A DNA stretch of 19,258 nucleotides from positions 1 to 19,258 of the forward strand of contig DLMH01000085.1 in NCBI GenBank assembly GCA_002478115.1, in the 5' to 3' direction. This document shows, piece after piece, positions 8,155 to 15,032 of this stretch. Position 1 is the stretch's first letter. Each line of letters opens with the position of its first letter. The notes under the pieces were generated by a model. It searched no databases. It was not told where the DNA came from and saw nothing but the letters and a program-made list of their open reading frames with translations. This stretch comes from Candidatus Acidiferrum typicum. Its GTDB lineage: Bacteria; Acidobacteriota; Terriglobia; Acidiferrales; UBA7541. Both the position numbers and the translations under genes were made by a program.

Positions 8155-8360
8155 CGCAGGGATTAAAACCCCCGAATTTCTGGAGCTTTTCGGAGCGGCT
8201 GAACAGGGTGCGGAAAAAGGCTTAAAACCATTTCCTCAGGGGCTAAAGCCCAATAATAGCCAAGCACTTAATGTCGGAGCTAAAGCTCCGACCCCCTAAA
8301 CTGCGGAGTTTTTCCGCAAGGTGTGGAGTCGTGCCCTCCCGAAAACAATTTGTGAGACAG
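8155..8360. repeat. Dispersed double-hairpin repeat, copy 2 (full module)
   Basis: A module of about 206 bp aligned with 5236-5460. 'TTAAAACCCCCGAATTTC' is at its start, hairpin A GGGGCTAAAGCCC at 8239-8251, and a 21-nt spacer follows. Hairpin B is GTCGGAGCT-AA-AGCTCCGAC (8273-8292, nine perfect pairs). TGCGG/CCGCA then flanks a T-run and 'CGTGCCCTCCCG' lies near the end. The module stops 7 nt from the rlmH stop codon. Compared with copy 3, hairpin B differs by two compensatory base-pair changes. Confidence 0.8.
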
Positions 8361-8367
8361 TTTCTCC

Positions 8368-8796
8368 TCACTTCGGATACGGGCTGCCCGATAAGGTCGC
8401 AAAGGCCCGGTAAATCTGCTCGGCAAGCATCACCCGCGCCAGCTCATGCGAATAGGTCATCGCGCTGAGCGACACTTTCTGCTTCACGCGTCCCCGCAGT
8501 TCGCCGGGGAATCCATCCGCATCACCGCACACGAAGATGATTTCCCGCGTGCCGCGATCGCGCTGCTCCCTCAGCCATTTCGCGAACGAATCCGAATCGT
8601 AAGATTTTCCCCCGGCATCCAGGAGGACCGCCGTGCCGGCACGATCGGCATCCAGCTTCTTTACTGCCGCGGGAGTGTCTCGCACCTCGGTCACTTCGAT
8701 GGGGCAGGACCTCGCGATGCGTTTCACATACTCATGCAGGAGCGCGCAGAGCTCCGCACGCCGCGTTTTTCCCAGCAGCAAAAGCCGAATCTTCAT
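8368..8796 (-). CDS. rlmH: 23S rRNA pseudouridine-1915 N3-methyltransferase-like protein
   Basis: A protein of 142 aa of the SPOUT family, which methylates pseudouridine 1915 in 23S rRNA helix 69 using SAM. The fold signature is present: 'TAVLLDAGGKSYDSDSFAKWL', 'REIIFVCGDADGF' in the SAM-loop position, and 'SLSAMTYSHELARVMLAEQIYRA' (knot helix). It is slightly shorter than the usual 155-160 aa. Two oddities stand out: the usual GGPEG-like loop reads GDADG, and the usual C-terminal HPYH(K/R) tail reads SPYPK, lacking both histidines. The tail contributes to the composite active site in characterised RlmH, so activity may differ. The ATG at 8796 has no Shine-Dalgarno; a TAGACT hexamer ends 6 nt before it. 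Confidence 0.88.
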   Translation of the reverse strand: MKIRLLLLGKTRRAELCALLHEYVKRIARSCPIEVTEVRDTPAAVKKLDADRAGTAVLLDAGGKSYDSDSFAKWLREQRDRGTREIIFVCGDADGFPGELRGRVKQKVSLSAMTYSHELARVMLAEQIYRAFATLSGSPYPK

Positions 8797-8802
8797 GCCG
8801 CG

Positions 8803-8833
8803 AGTCTACCGCGTCGCCACCGGTGGTTGTCAT
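8803..8833 (-). promoter_or_regulatory. Promoter-like element directly upstream of rlmH
   Basis: On the minus strand ATGACA (plus-strand 8828-8833), a 19-nt spacer and TAGACT (8803-8808) resemble a sigma70 promoter. TAGACT ends only 6 nt before the rlmH ATG, so transcription would start at or near the start codon. This fits the absence of a Shine-Dalgarno. Confidence 0.4.
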
Positions 8834-8897
8834 TTATCTCTGTTTCGTCGGAAGACGTGCACGGCGCAAGATCTGATGGTGGCCCGGCTGCGCGTTT

Positions 8898-9000
8898 TCC
8901 AGGGTGGCGGAAAAACTGACGGGCGGCCATCTTCAGGGGCTAAAGCCCATTGGTATTAGAAGCGTTATGCCGGGGCTGAAGCCCCGGCCTCCTAAAGAAT
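8898..9000. repeat. Dispersed double-hairpin repeat, copy 3 (short form)
   Basis: It aligns with the middle of copies 1 and 2, from 'CAGGGTGGCGGAAAAA' to 'CCTCCTAAAGAA', without the flanking 'GAATTTC' and 'GTGCCCTCCCG' parts. Hairpin A GGGGCTAAAGCCC lies at 8936-8948. Hairpin B GCCGGGGCT-GA-AGCCCCGGC lies at 8969-8988 with nine perfect pairs. The spacer ATTGGTATTAGAAGCGTTAT resembles that of copy 1. It is located 54 nt past the stop of the sigma54-type regulator gene and upstream of rlmH. Confidence 0.78.
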
Positions 9001-9054
9001 CAGATTATCCCTGCAGCCTGATCCGCCGGAGCAATCCATGTTCGCTTGGCAGAA

Positions 9055-9999
9055 TTACACCCAGCCGTATTTCTTTCTCTTCTCCAGCAGCGTCTTGCGG
9101 CTGATCCCCAGGATCTTTGCCGACCGGCCGATCTGATTGCGCGTCGCCTTCAACGTCGCTTCAATGGCTTCACGCTCAACGTCTTCCAGCGAACGCGCAC
9201 CAGCTTCCGGGCGGTTTCCATCCAGAATGGCGCGCATGTGGGCAGGCAGATGCTCCGCTTCAAGCGTCTCTCCCTGGCCGCAAATCACGGCTTCCTTGAG
9301 GGTGTCGCGCAGTTCCCGAACGTTGCCCGGCCAGCGGTACTTTTCTAGGACCCCCTTGGCCACTTCGCTCAGCCGAATCTTTGGCCTCCCGTGGGTCGCT
9401 CCAATCCCCGCCAAAAGATGCTCCGCCAGGGCTAGTATGTCCGCGCGGCGCTCCCGCAGCGGTGGCATCCAGATCTTGACCAGGTCCAGCCGATAATAGA
9501 GATCTTCCCGGAAACGACCTTCTTTTACCGCCGTGGCTAAATCCGCATTGGTCAACGCGATGATGCGCGCCTCAACGCGAAGGTGTTCCTTACCGCCCAG
9601 GCGCTCGAACACCCGCTCTTCCATCACGCGCAAGAGCCGCGCTTGCGTGCTGGCCGCCAGCGCCGCCACTTCATCGAGGACGATGGTGCTTTTGGCGTCC
9701 AGCTCGAAGCGCCCAGGCTTCCGCTCCGCTGCGCCGGGAAACGCGCCGCGCTCGTGCCCGAAGAGTTCGCTCTCCAGCAGTGGAGGCGGCAAGCTTTCGC
9801 ACTCGATTTTTATGTAAGGAGTGTCGCGCCGGGGCCCAAGTTCGTGGATCAGGCGCGCAAGGTAATCTTTTCCAGCGCCGCGCTCTCCGGTGATGAGGAC
9901 CGTCGCAGGAACGGGAGCAACGCGCTCCGCGAGTTCGAAGAGACGCTGCGATGCCGGATCCTTGCAGATCCAGGGCAATCGCTCGCTTGCCATAACCAA
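9055..9999 (-). CDS. Stand-alone sigma54-type AAA+ transcriptional regulator with degenerate GAFTGA loop
   Basis: A protein of 314 aa: an AAA+ domain (about 14-245) and a C-terminal Fis-type helix-turn-helix (about 270-312, 'NQIGRSAKILGISRKTLLEKRKKYG'). There is no receiver, PAS or GAF domain, as in PspF. Walker A is 'GERGAGKD' (38-45), Walker B 'TIVLDE' (105-110), sensor I 'ALTNADL', arginine fingers 'FREDLYYRLDLVKIWMPPLRERRADI' region (163-188), and sensor II 'WPGNVREL'. The ATPase parts look intact, but the sigma54-contact loop reads GAFPGA (85-90) instead of GAFTGA. It therefore may not activate sigma54, or may act otherwise as TyrR does. The start is TTG at 9999 with GGAG 7 nt upstream; the ATG at 9993 is the alternative. 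It lies 51 nt after rsfS. Confidence 0.88.
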   Translation of the reverse strand: MVMASERLPWICKDPASQRLFELAERVAPVPATVLITGERGAGKDYLARLIHELGPRRDTPYIKIECESLPPPLLESELFGHERGAFPGAAERKPGRFELDAKSTIVLDEVAALAASTQARLLRVMEERVFERLGGKEHLRVEARIIALTNADLATAVKEGRFREDLYYRLDLVKIWMPPLRERRADILALAEHLLAGIGATHGRPKIRLSEVAKGVLEKYRWPGNVRELRDTLKEAVICGQGETLEAEHLPAHMRAILDGNRPEAGARSLEDVEREAIEATLKATRNQIGRSAKILGISRKTLLEKRKKYGWV

Positions 10000-10050
10000 T
10001 GGGCTTCTCCAGCCGCCCGCGTTACCCGCCGGCGACGTTCTGACCTGGTT

Positions 10051-10449
10051 TCAGCCCACTCGCTTTGAAAGCTCTTTTCGGCCTGTCTCCGGCTCGTCTG
10101 GAATCGCCAGCACCGGCGCCGACCGCCACAATCTTTCCAGATCGTAGTAACGCCGCGCTTGCTCCCCGAAGACGTGAACGATGAAGCTTCCAAAATCCAA
10201 GAGCGCCCATTCCGACGACCGTTGGCCTTCGCGGTGCTCCGGCGAGCGCTTCAATTCCTTGTACAGCACCTCTTCAATTCCGGTGCAGATGGCCTGCAAT
10301 TGCGGCCGGCTGTACCCCGTACAAATCACGAAGTACCGCGTGAACGCCCCCACACCGTGCAGGTCCAGCACGGTGATCCCGCCCGCTTTCTTCTCTTGCG
10401 CCGCCTCGACGGCCTTGCGCACAGCCTGGGGTAACGATTCCAGTTTCAC
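10051..10449 (-). CDS. rsfS: Ribosomal silencing factor RsfS
   Basis: A protein of 132 aa of the RsfS/Iojap family, which binds ribosomal protein L14 on the 50S subunit and blocks subunit joining under nutrient limitation. Family features include 'AVEAAQEKKAGGITVLDL', 'FTRYFVICTGYSRPQLQAI', 'EGQRSSEWALLDFGSFIVHVF' and 'ARRYYDLERLW'. The last two hold the conserved W-L-D-G-V-H-F and Y-LE-W elements. It is longer than the usual 105-120 aa because of a polar C-terminal tail (about 113-132). The GTG start at 10449 overlaps the nadD stop (GTGA, 10446-10449), which points to translational coupling with nadD. The nadD-rsfS pairing is common in bacteria. Confidence 0.95.
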   Translation of the reverse strand: MKLESLPQAVRKAVEAAQEKKAGGITVLDLHGVGAFTRYFVICTGYSRPQLQAICTGIEEVLYKELKRSPEHREGQRSSEWALLDFGSFIVHVFGEQARRYYDLERLWRSAPVLAIPDEPETGRKELSKRVG

Positions 10450-11177
10450 CGGTACAAACCCTGCTTCAAAATGTATTCCTCCACACGCCCCGAGACAAGC
10501 CCATGAATGGACTGCCCGCGGTTTGCCTTCCGCCGAATGTCCGTGGCACTGACTTCGCTGGACACATTCTCCAATAGATAGACGGTTGTCCGCTCCAATT
10601 GGGCTACCACGGGTGAGCCATTAGCCACCACTTCGTCCTCTTTCTCCCGCTCAGCATCCGGCCGCCCGTGCAAGTCCGGCGGAATCACCAGCCTCAGTGC
10701 CTCCAGGCGGATGCCCGGGCGGTTGGCAATCACAAAATCGCACAGTCCCAGCAGGGTCTCATATTCCTTCCACATCGGTATATCCAGAAATGCGTCCGCC
10801 CCAATAATGAAGAAAATCCGGCCCCCCTGCCCGTGGTACGCATGCCGGAAATAGCGCACCGTATCCACCGAATAGTGCAACTGCGTCCCGCTGAAATCCT
10901 CCCCGGCCTCCGCCAGCGACGGCACGAAGTGGGGGTGCTCCGAGCACGCCAGCGCGACCATCGCAAACCGGTGTGGGAACGGGGCCAGGTGCTGCTTCAG
11001 CTTGTGCGGCGGGCGGCTCGCCGGGATGAAGTGCATCTCGTCGAAATTGAAGCGCCGGTCCGCTGCTCGCGCCACCACCAGGTGGCCTGCATGAATGGGG
11101 TCAAAGGAGCCGCCAAAAAGAGCGATGCGCCGTGGATGAAGTTTTGCCGCTGTGCGGTGCGCCTGCGCCGTCGTCAA
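10446..11177 (-). CDS. nadD: Nicotinate-nucleotide adenylyltransferase
   Basis: A protein of 243 aa that converts nicotinate mononucleotide plus ATP to deamido-NAD in NAD synthesis. The nucleotidyltransferase signature 'GGSFDPIHAGH' is at residues 22-32, followed by 'FIPASRPPHK', 'FIIGADAFLDIPMWKEYETLL' and the second ATP motif 'SATDIRRKANRGQ' (usual form SSTxIR). It is longer than the usual 190-220 aa because of an acidic insert near 'GRPDAEREKEDEVV' and a short N-terminal extension. The start is TTG: GGAGG (plus-strand 11185-11189) lies 7 nt upstream and no in-frame ATG is better placed. It overlaps rsfS by 4 nt and lies 106 nt after obgE. Confidence 0.95.
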   Translation of the reverse strand: MTTAQAHRTAAKLHPRRIALFGGSFDPIHAGHLVVARAADRRFNFDEMHFIPASRPPHKLKQHLAPFPHRFAMVALACSEHPHFVPSLAEAGEDFSGTQLHYSVDTVRYFRHAYHGQGGRIFFIIGADAFLDIPMWKEYETLLGLCDFVIANRPGIRLEALRLVIPPDLHGRPDAEREKEDEVVANGSPVVAQLERTTVYLLENVSSEVSATDIRRKANRGQSIHGLVSGRVEEYILKQGLYR

Positions 11178-11184
11178 ACCGTGC

Positions 11185-11189
11185 CCTCC
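11185..11189 (-). promoter_or_regulatory. Shine-Dalgarno that fixes the nadD TTG start
   Basis: On the minus strand GGAGG stands 7 nt before TTG (11175-11177). The only nearby ATG (on the minus strand at about 11195) is in another frame and reaches TGA after six codons, ending across the TTG. The non-ATG start is therefore well supported. Confidence 0.6.
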
Positions 11190-11283
11190 GCCATCCCCAC
11201 GCCAACCCCCTGTTCACCGGGAAGCCAGAGCCTGAGCCTGTGTCAAAGCGAACTGTCAGGCGTCCCAGAGTTCCACGATTCTC

Positions 11284-12528
<1,245 letters not shown>

Positions 12529-12804
12529 CTAATTCGCGGCCTTGGCGGCTTCCGCGGGCGTCACGCTGATAAAGCGGCCCCGGTTGCCCTTGTCCTCGAA
12601 CTTGACGTATCCCGTCACCAGCGCGAAGAGCGTGTCGTCCTTGCCCTTCATGACGTTTTCGCCGGGCTGGTGCCTGGTGCCGCGCTGCCGCACCAGAATC
12701 GTGCCCGCGTTCACCAGTTGCCCGCCGAAGCGCTTCACGCCCAGCCTCTGCCCGTGTGAATCGCGGCCGTTTGTCGATGATCCGCCGCCCTTCTTATGTG
12801 CCAT
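12529..12804 (-). CDS. rpmA: 50S ribosomal protein L27
   Basis: A protein of 91 aa. L27 sits near the peptidyl-transferase centre with its N-terminus reaching the P site. The family start '[29 protein letters not shown]' pattern, '[19 protein letters not shown]' and '[15 protein letters not shown]' are all present and the length is normal. The N-terminus begins directly with AHKKGG, without the cleavable extension found in Firmicutes. An AAAGGAAAGGGA purine run lies 7 nt upstream of the ATG. It is 55 nt after rplU in the usual rplU-rpmA order and ends in a strong terminator. Confidence 0.98.
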   Translation of the reverse strand: MAHKKGGGSSTNGRDSHGQRLGVKRFGGQLVNAGTILVRQRGTRHQPGENVMKGKDDTLFALVTGYVKFEDKGNRGRFISVTPAEAAKAAN

Positions 12805-12859
12805 GACGCAATCCCTTTCCTTTTAAACTTGCCGGCCCGGCAATGTGGCGCCGCTCGAT

Positions 12860-13171
12860 TTACAGCTTGATCTCGTTGACCTCAACGGCCGTGAAGTTCT
12901 GCCGGTGGCCCCGCTGAATCTTGTACTGGTTGGTCTTCTTGAACTTCAGCACGGTGAGCTTCTTCCCGCGGCCCTGCGACACGATTTTCCCGGTCACCGA
13001 GGCAGTTGAGGCGTCCGAACCCGCCAGGACCTTCTTGTCATCGGTGTGCACCGCCAACACGGTTCCGAACTTCACCTGCTCGCCCACTTCACCGCTGACG
13101 CGTTCGATGCGGATGGTGTCGCCGGGTGCGACACGATACTGCTTACCCCCGGTCTGTATGACGGCGTACAT
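12860..13171 (-). CDS. rplU: 50S ribosomal protein L21
   Basis: A protein of 103 aa of the 23S rRNA-binding L21 family. It starts with the canonical 'MYAVIQTGGKQYRVAPGD' and contains 'IRIERVSGEVGEQVKFG', 'VTGKIVSQGRGKKLTVLKFK' and the final 'RGHRQNFTAVEVNEI', the family's RNA-binding end. The start at 13171 is fixed by GGAGGG 3-4 nt upstream; the open frame to 13231 is not L21-like and contains the promoter. A sigma70 promoter at 13202-13231 gives a leader of only about 24 nt. It forms an operon with rpmA. Confidence 0.98.
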   Translation of the reverse strand: MYAVIQTGGKQYRVAPGDTIRIERVSGEVGEQVKFGTVLAVHTDDKKVLAGSDASTASVTGKIVSQGRGKKLTVLKFKKTNQYKIQRGHRQNFTAVEVNEIKL

Positions 13172-13201
13172 CTGCCCTCCAAAGGCTATAGACAAACCAC
13201 T

Positions 13202-13231
13202 ATTATACGGGTCCCTGCGCGGCAGCGTCAA
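13202..13231 (-). promoter_or_regulatory. Sigma70 promoter of rplU-rpmA
   Basis: On the minus strand TTGACG (plus-strand 13226-13231), an 18-nt spacer and TATAAT (13202-13207) give an almost consensus promoter. It is placed 30 nt before the rplU ATG, with predicted transcription start near 13195. The leader is too short for a long L21-type regulatory structure. The rest of 13232-13458 shows no gene or other clear signal. Confidence 0.88.
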
Positions 13232-13458
13232 CGCGCGTATTTCAACGTTATCAGGTCAGTCTTCTTATCAGCTGCCTGCACGGCCGGGTTGAGACCACCG
13301 CAGGTTCCAGGAAGAGGACTCTTTTCGACCTCGCCGCATATTTGCAGCCAAGACACCTGCGCACCCAACTGGCTGAATTACTTCCAGGTGCGCCGCCATC
13401 CACCCGGAACAATGTCACGCCCTCGGGAAAACCTTGCCACAAGCCGACTTACCATTGC

Positions 13459-13911
13459 TTAAACCTGAAATTGCCGCAGATGATGATCTAGATGCTGATA
13501 CATCAACGCCGCCCATTCCACCGGAGTCAGCGGCCCGAAAAAGAAGTGCGGATGCTTCGTGCATACCCCAGGCCCACCCGCTGCAAAGCGGTCAATCAAT
13601 CCGCGCAGCCGTTGCCGCTCCACCACGAGGTCCCGCTCATCGCTCACCACTAAGCTCTTGTCCGTCCCCGAATTGCGGGGCATCGGCTTCTCGTTCACGA
13701 TCATCGACTTCTTCGCCAACGGCCCCAGCAGCCGCCCAATCAATATTCGCGGCGGAATCTTCTCTCCCAACGCCATCTCCATCGCCGCGGAGCAATGCGC
13801 CAACGCCTGCGCTGGATTCATCTTACCCCACAGCCGCTCGCTATCCGGCCTCAGCTGCCCCATCCGTTCCTTCACCTCTTCTACCGTTGCCGCTTCAAAG
13901 AGATTCTTCAT
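13459..13911 (-). CDS. DUF1569 / DinB-superfamily-like protein
   Basis: A protein of 150 aa resembling the DUF1569 group, four-helix proteins related to DinB/YfiT. Characteristic parts are 'MNPAQALAHCSAAMEMALGE', which holds the first His of the possible metal site, and the C-terminal 'HPHFFFGPLTPVEWAALMYQHLDHHLRQF' region with HLDHHL. These histidines suggest metal binding by analogy with DinB proteins, but function is unknown. The start at 13911 has GGGGAGAG 7 nt upstream. The frame stays open to 14217, yet that part is Arg/Gly-rich and not protein-like, and 13912-14123 appears to be non-coding. It follows the outer-membrane protein gene on the same strand. Confidence 0.8.
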   Translation of the reverse strand: MKNLFEAATVEEVKERMGQLRPDSERLWGKMNPAQALAHCSAAMEMALGEKIPPRILIGRLLGPLAKKSMIVNEKPMPRNSGTDKSLVVSDERDLVVERQRLRGLIDRFAAGGPGVCTKHPHFFFGPLTPVEWAALMYQHLDHHLRQFQV

Positions 13912-14123
13912 GCGGAAACTCTCCCCAGCTAACCCCTCACAAGCGAGTGCGCCCAGCGACTCCCGCCGTGAAACTACAGTGTGTCCCGTCATCATCGTTT
14001 CTTTTATTCGGGTCATCCTCAGTGGCTGTGCTGCTGAGCTGCCGATCGAATCCTTGCCAGCAGGTCGTCCCATCCTCGCAAGACGCTGGCCGGGGAAACC
14101 TGTCGCTCTTCGTTGTGGCGCCC

Positions 14124-14912
14124 CTAAAAGTCGAAGCGGTAGCCCAGGATCATCTTTCCAATTAGGTGATCCGTCGATCGCGTCACGCCGACGCCCACCC
14201 CGAAATTCACTTCCCACTTCGGCGACAGATTCAGGTCGATCGCCGGGAAAAACTGTTGTTGCTGCTGGGCGATGGGGTCGAACCCGGTAACCGGCCCCAG
14301 CGAGCCATAATACTCAAATCCCGCCGTTACCTTCTTCGTGATGTCGTAGCTTAGCTTCACGTTGGGCGAAAACACAAATCCCTGCCCGGCGCTCGCCCCA
14401 TGGATGGATTTGTCAAAACTGGGATTAAACGCGAAATACCAGCGCCCCACCTGCTTATCCACAATCGGCCGAAGTTCGTACGTCCAGGTATCCACCGAAA
14501 ACTGGCTGCGCTGATAGCCAATTTCCTGCGAAATGCTGACGCCTACCGGCCAGTGCCACTTTTTTGGCGCGCGCACGCGCGGCCGGATATGGCTGCCAAC
14601 ATAATCCCAGCCATAGCCATTCTGCGCCGCGGTGAAGATGTAAAAACCGGTCTCAAACCAGTCGGTGAAGCCATGCGTGATCTCGAGCGTTTCGTGCCAT
14701 TGGTGATTCGTGGGCCGCATGCCATCTTCAAAAGTTTTCGAGCCCTGGAAGGTGAAGTTGCTGTGCAGCTCGAACATGGTGTGCCCGGGGTCCACGGTAT
14801 CGGCGCCGTACACCTGAATTTCGTAATTGTCCTGCGCGCGGGCTGGCATCCCCGCGGCGAACCACAAGCCAGCCGCGATGCCGAACGCCAACAGCCATCT
14901 CAAGCCTGTCAT
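14124..14912 (-). CDS. Predicted outer-membrane beta-barrel protein of unknown function
   Basis: A protein of 262 aa with a signal peptide (residues 1-26, basic start, 'LLAFGIAAGLWFAAG', cleavage near ARA|Q). The mature part alternates aromatic strands ('MFELHSNFTFQG', 'WFETGFYIFTAA', 'GVSISQEIGYQ', 'WYFAFNPSFDKS', 'VTAGFEYYGSLG', 'WEVNFGVGVGVT') and ends 'GYRFDF'. The terminal Phe is typical of proteins assembled by BAM. A five-Gln run sits near 'IAQQQQQFF'. No known transporter motif was recognised. The ATG at 14912 is chosen; an in-frame TTG at 14942 would add ten residues, and neither has a good Shine-Dalgarno. A 17-nt palindrome lies 27 nt upstream and could be an operator. Confidence 0.8.
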   Translation of the reverse strand: MTGLRWLLAFGIAAGLWFAAGMPARAQDNYEIQVYGADTVDPGHTMFELHSNFTFQGSKTFEDGMRPTNHQWHETLEITHGFTDWFETGFYIFTAAQNGYGWDYVGSHIRPRVRAPKKWHWPVGVSISQEIGYQRSQFSVDTWTYELRPIVDKQVGRWYFAFNPSFDKSIHGASAGQGFVFSPNVKLSYDITKKVTAGFEYYGSLGPVTGFDPIAQQQQQFFPAIDLNLSPKWEVNFGVGVGVTRSTDHLIGKMILGYRFDF

Positions 14913-14938
14913 TCTGTCGCTCAAACCCCACCGTTTTC

Positions 14939-14955
14939 GCAAAATTCAATTTTGC
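14939..14955. promoter_or_regulatory. Perfect AT-rich palindrome upstream of the outer-membrane protein gene
   Basis: GCAAAATTCAATTTTGC has 8-bp perfect arms around a single C and is placed 27 nt before the predicted ATG. The central gap is too small and no T-run follows, so it is a poor terminator for xerC. An operator for a dimeric regulator is more plausible, though unproven. Confidence 0.4.
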
Positions 14956-15032
14956 ACTCGTCCAGCGATTTTGTGGTATTGGGGATTAGATGCGCAAGCC
15001 ACTCGGCCGTTTCTCGCGCAGGTGTGACCCCT

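Noticed and set aside
5236..9000. The three spaced hairpin repeats as a CRISPR array or an integron
   Set aside because: The copies are 0.5-3 kb apart with genes between them, show no regular short spacers, and there are no cas or integrase genes linked to them; the Xer-like gene is in a housekeeping context beside topA.
11175..11197. A six-codon ATG frame ending across the nadD TTG start, as a possible leader peptide
   Set aside because: It is too short, has no Shine-Dalgarno of its own, and the GGAGG inside it is simply the nadD ribosome-binding site.
13912..14217. The N-terminal extension of the DUF1569 frame as part of the protein
   Set aside because: The Arg/Gly-rich translation is unlike the family, and a GGGGAGAG site at ideal distance supports the ATG at 13911.
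14939..14955. The AT-rich palindrome as the xerC terminator
   Set aside because: The stem is AT-rich, has a one-base centre so several pairs would be lost to the loop, and is not followed by a T-run.
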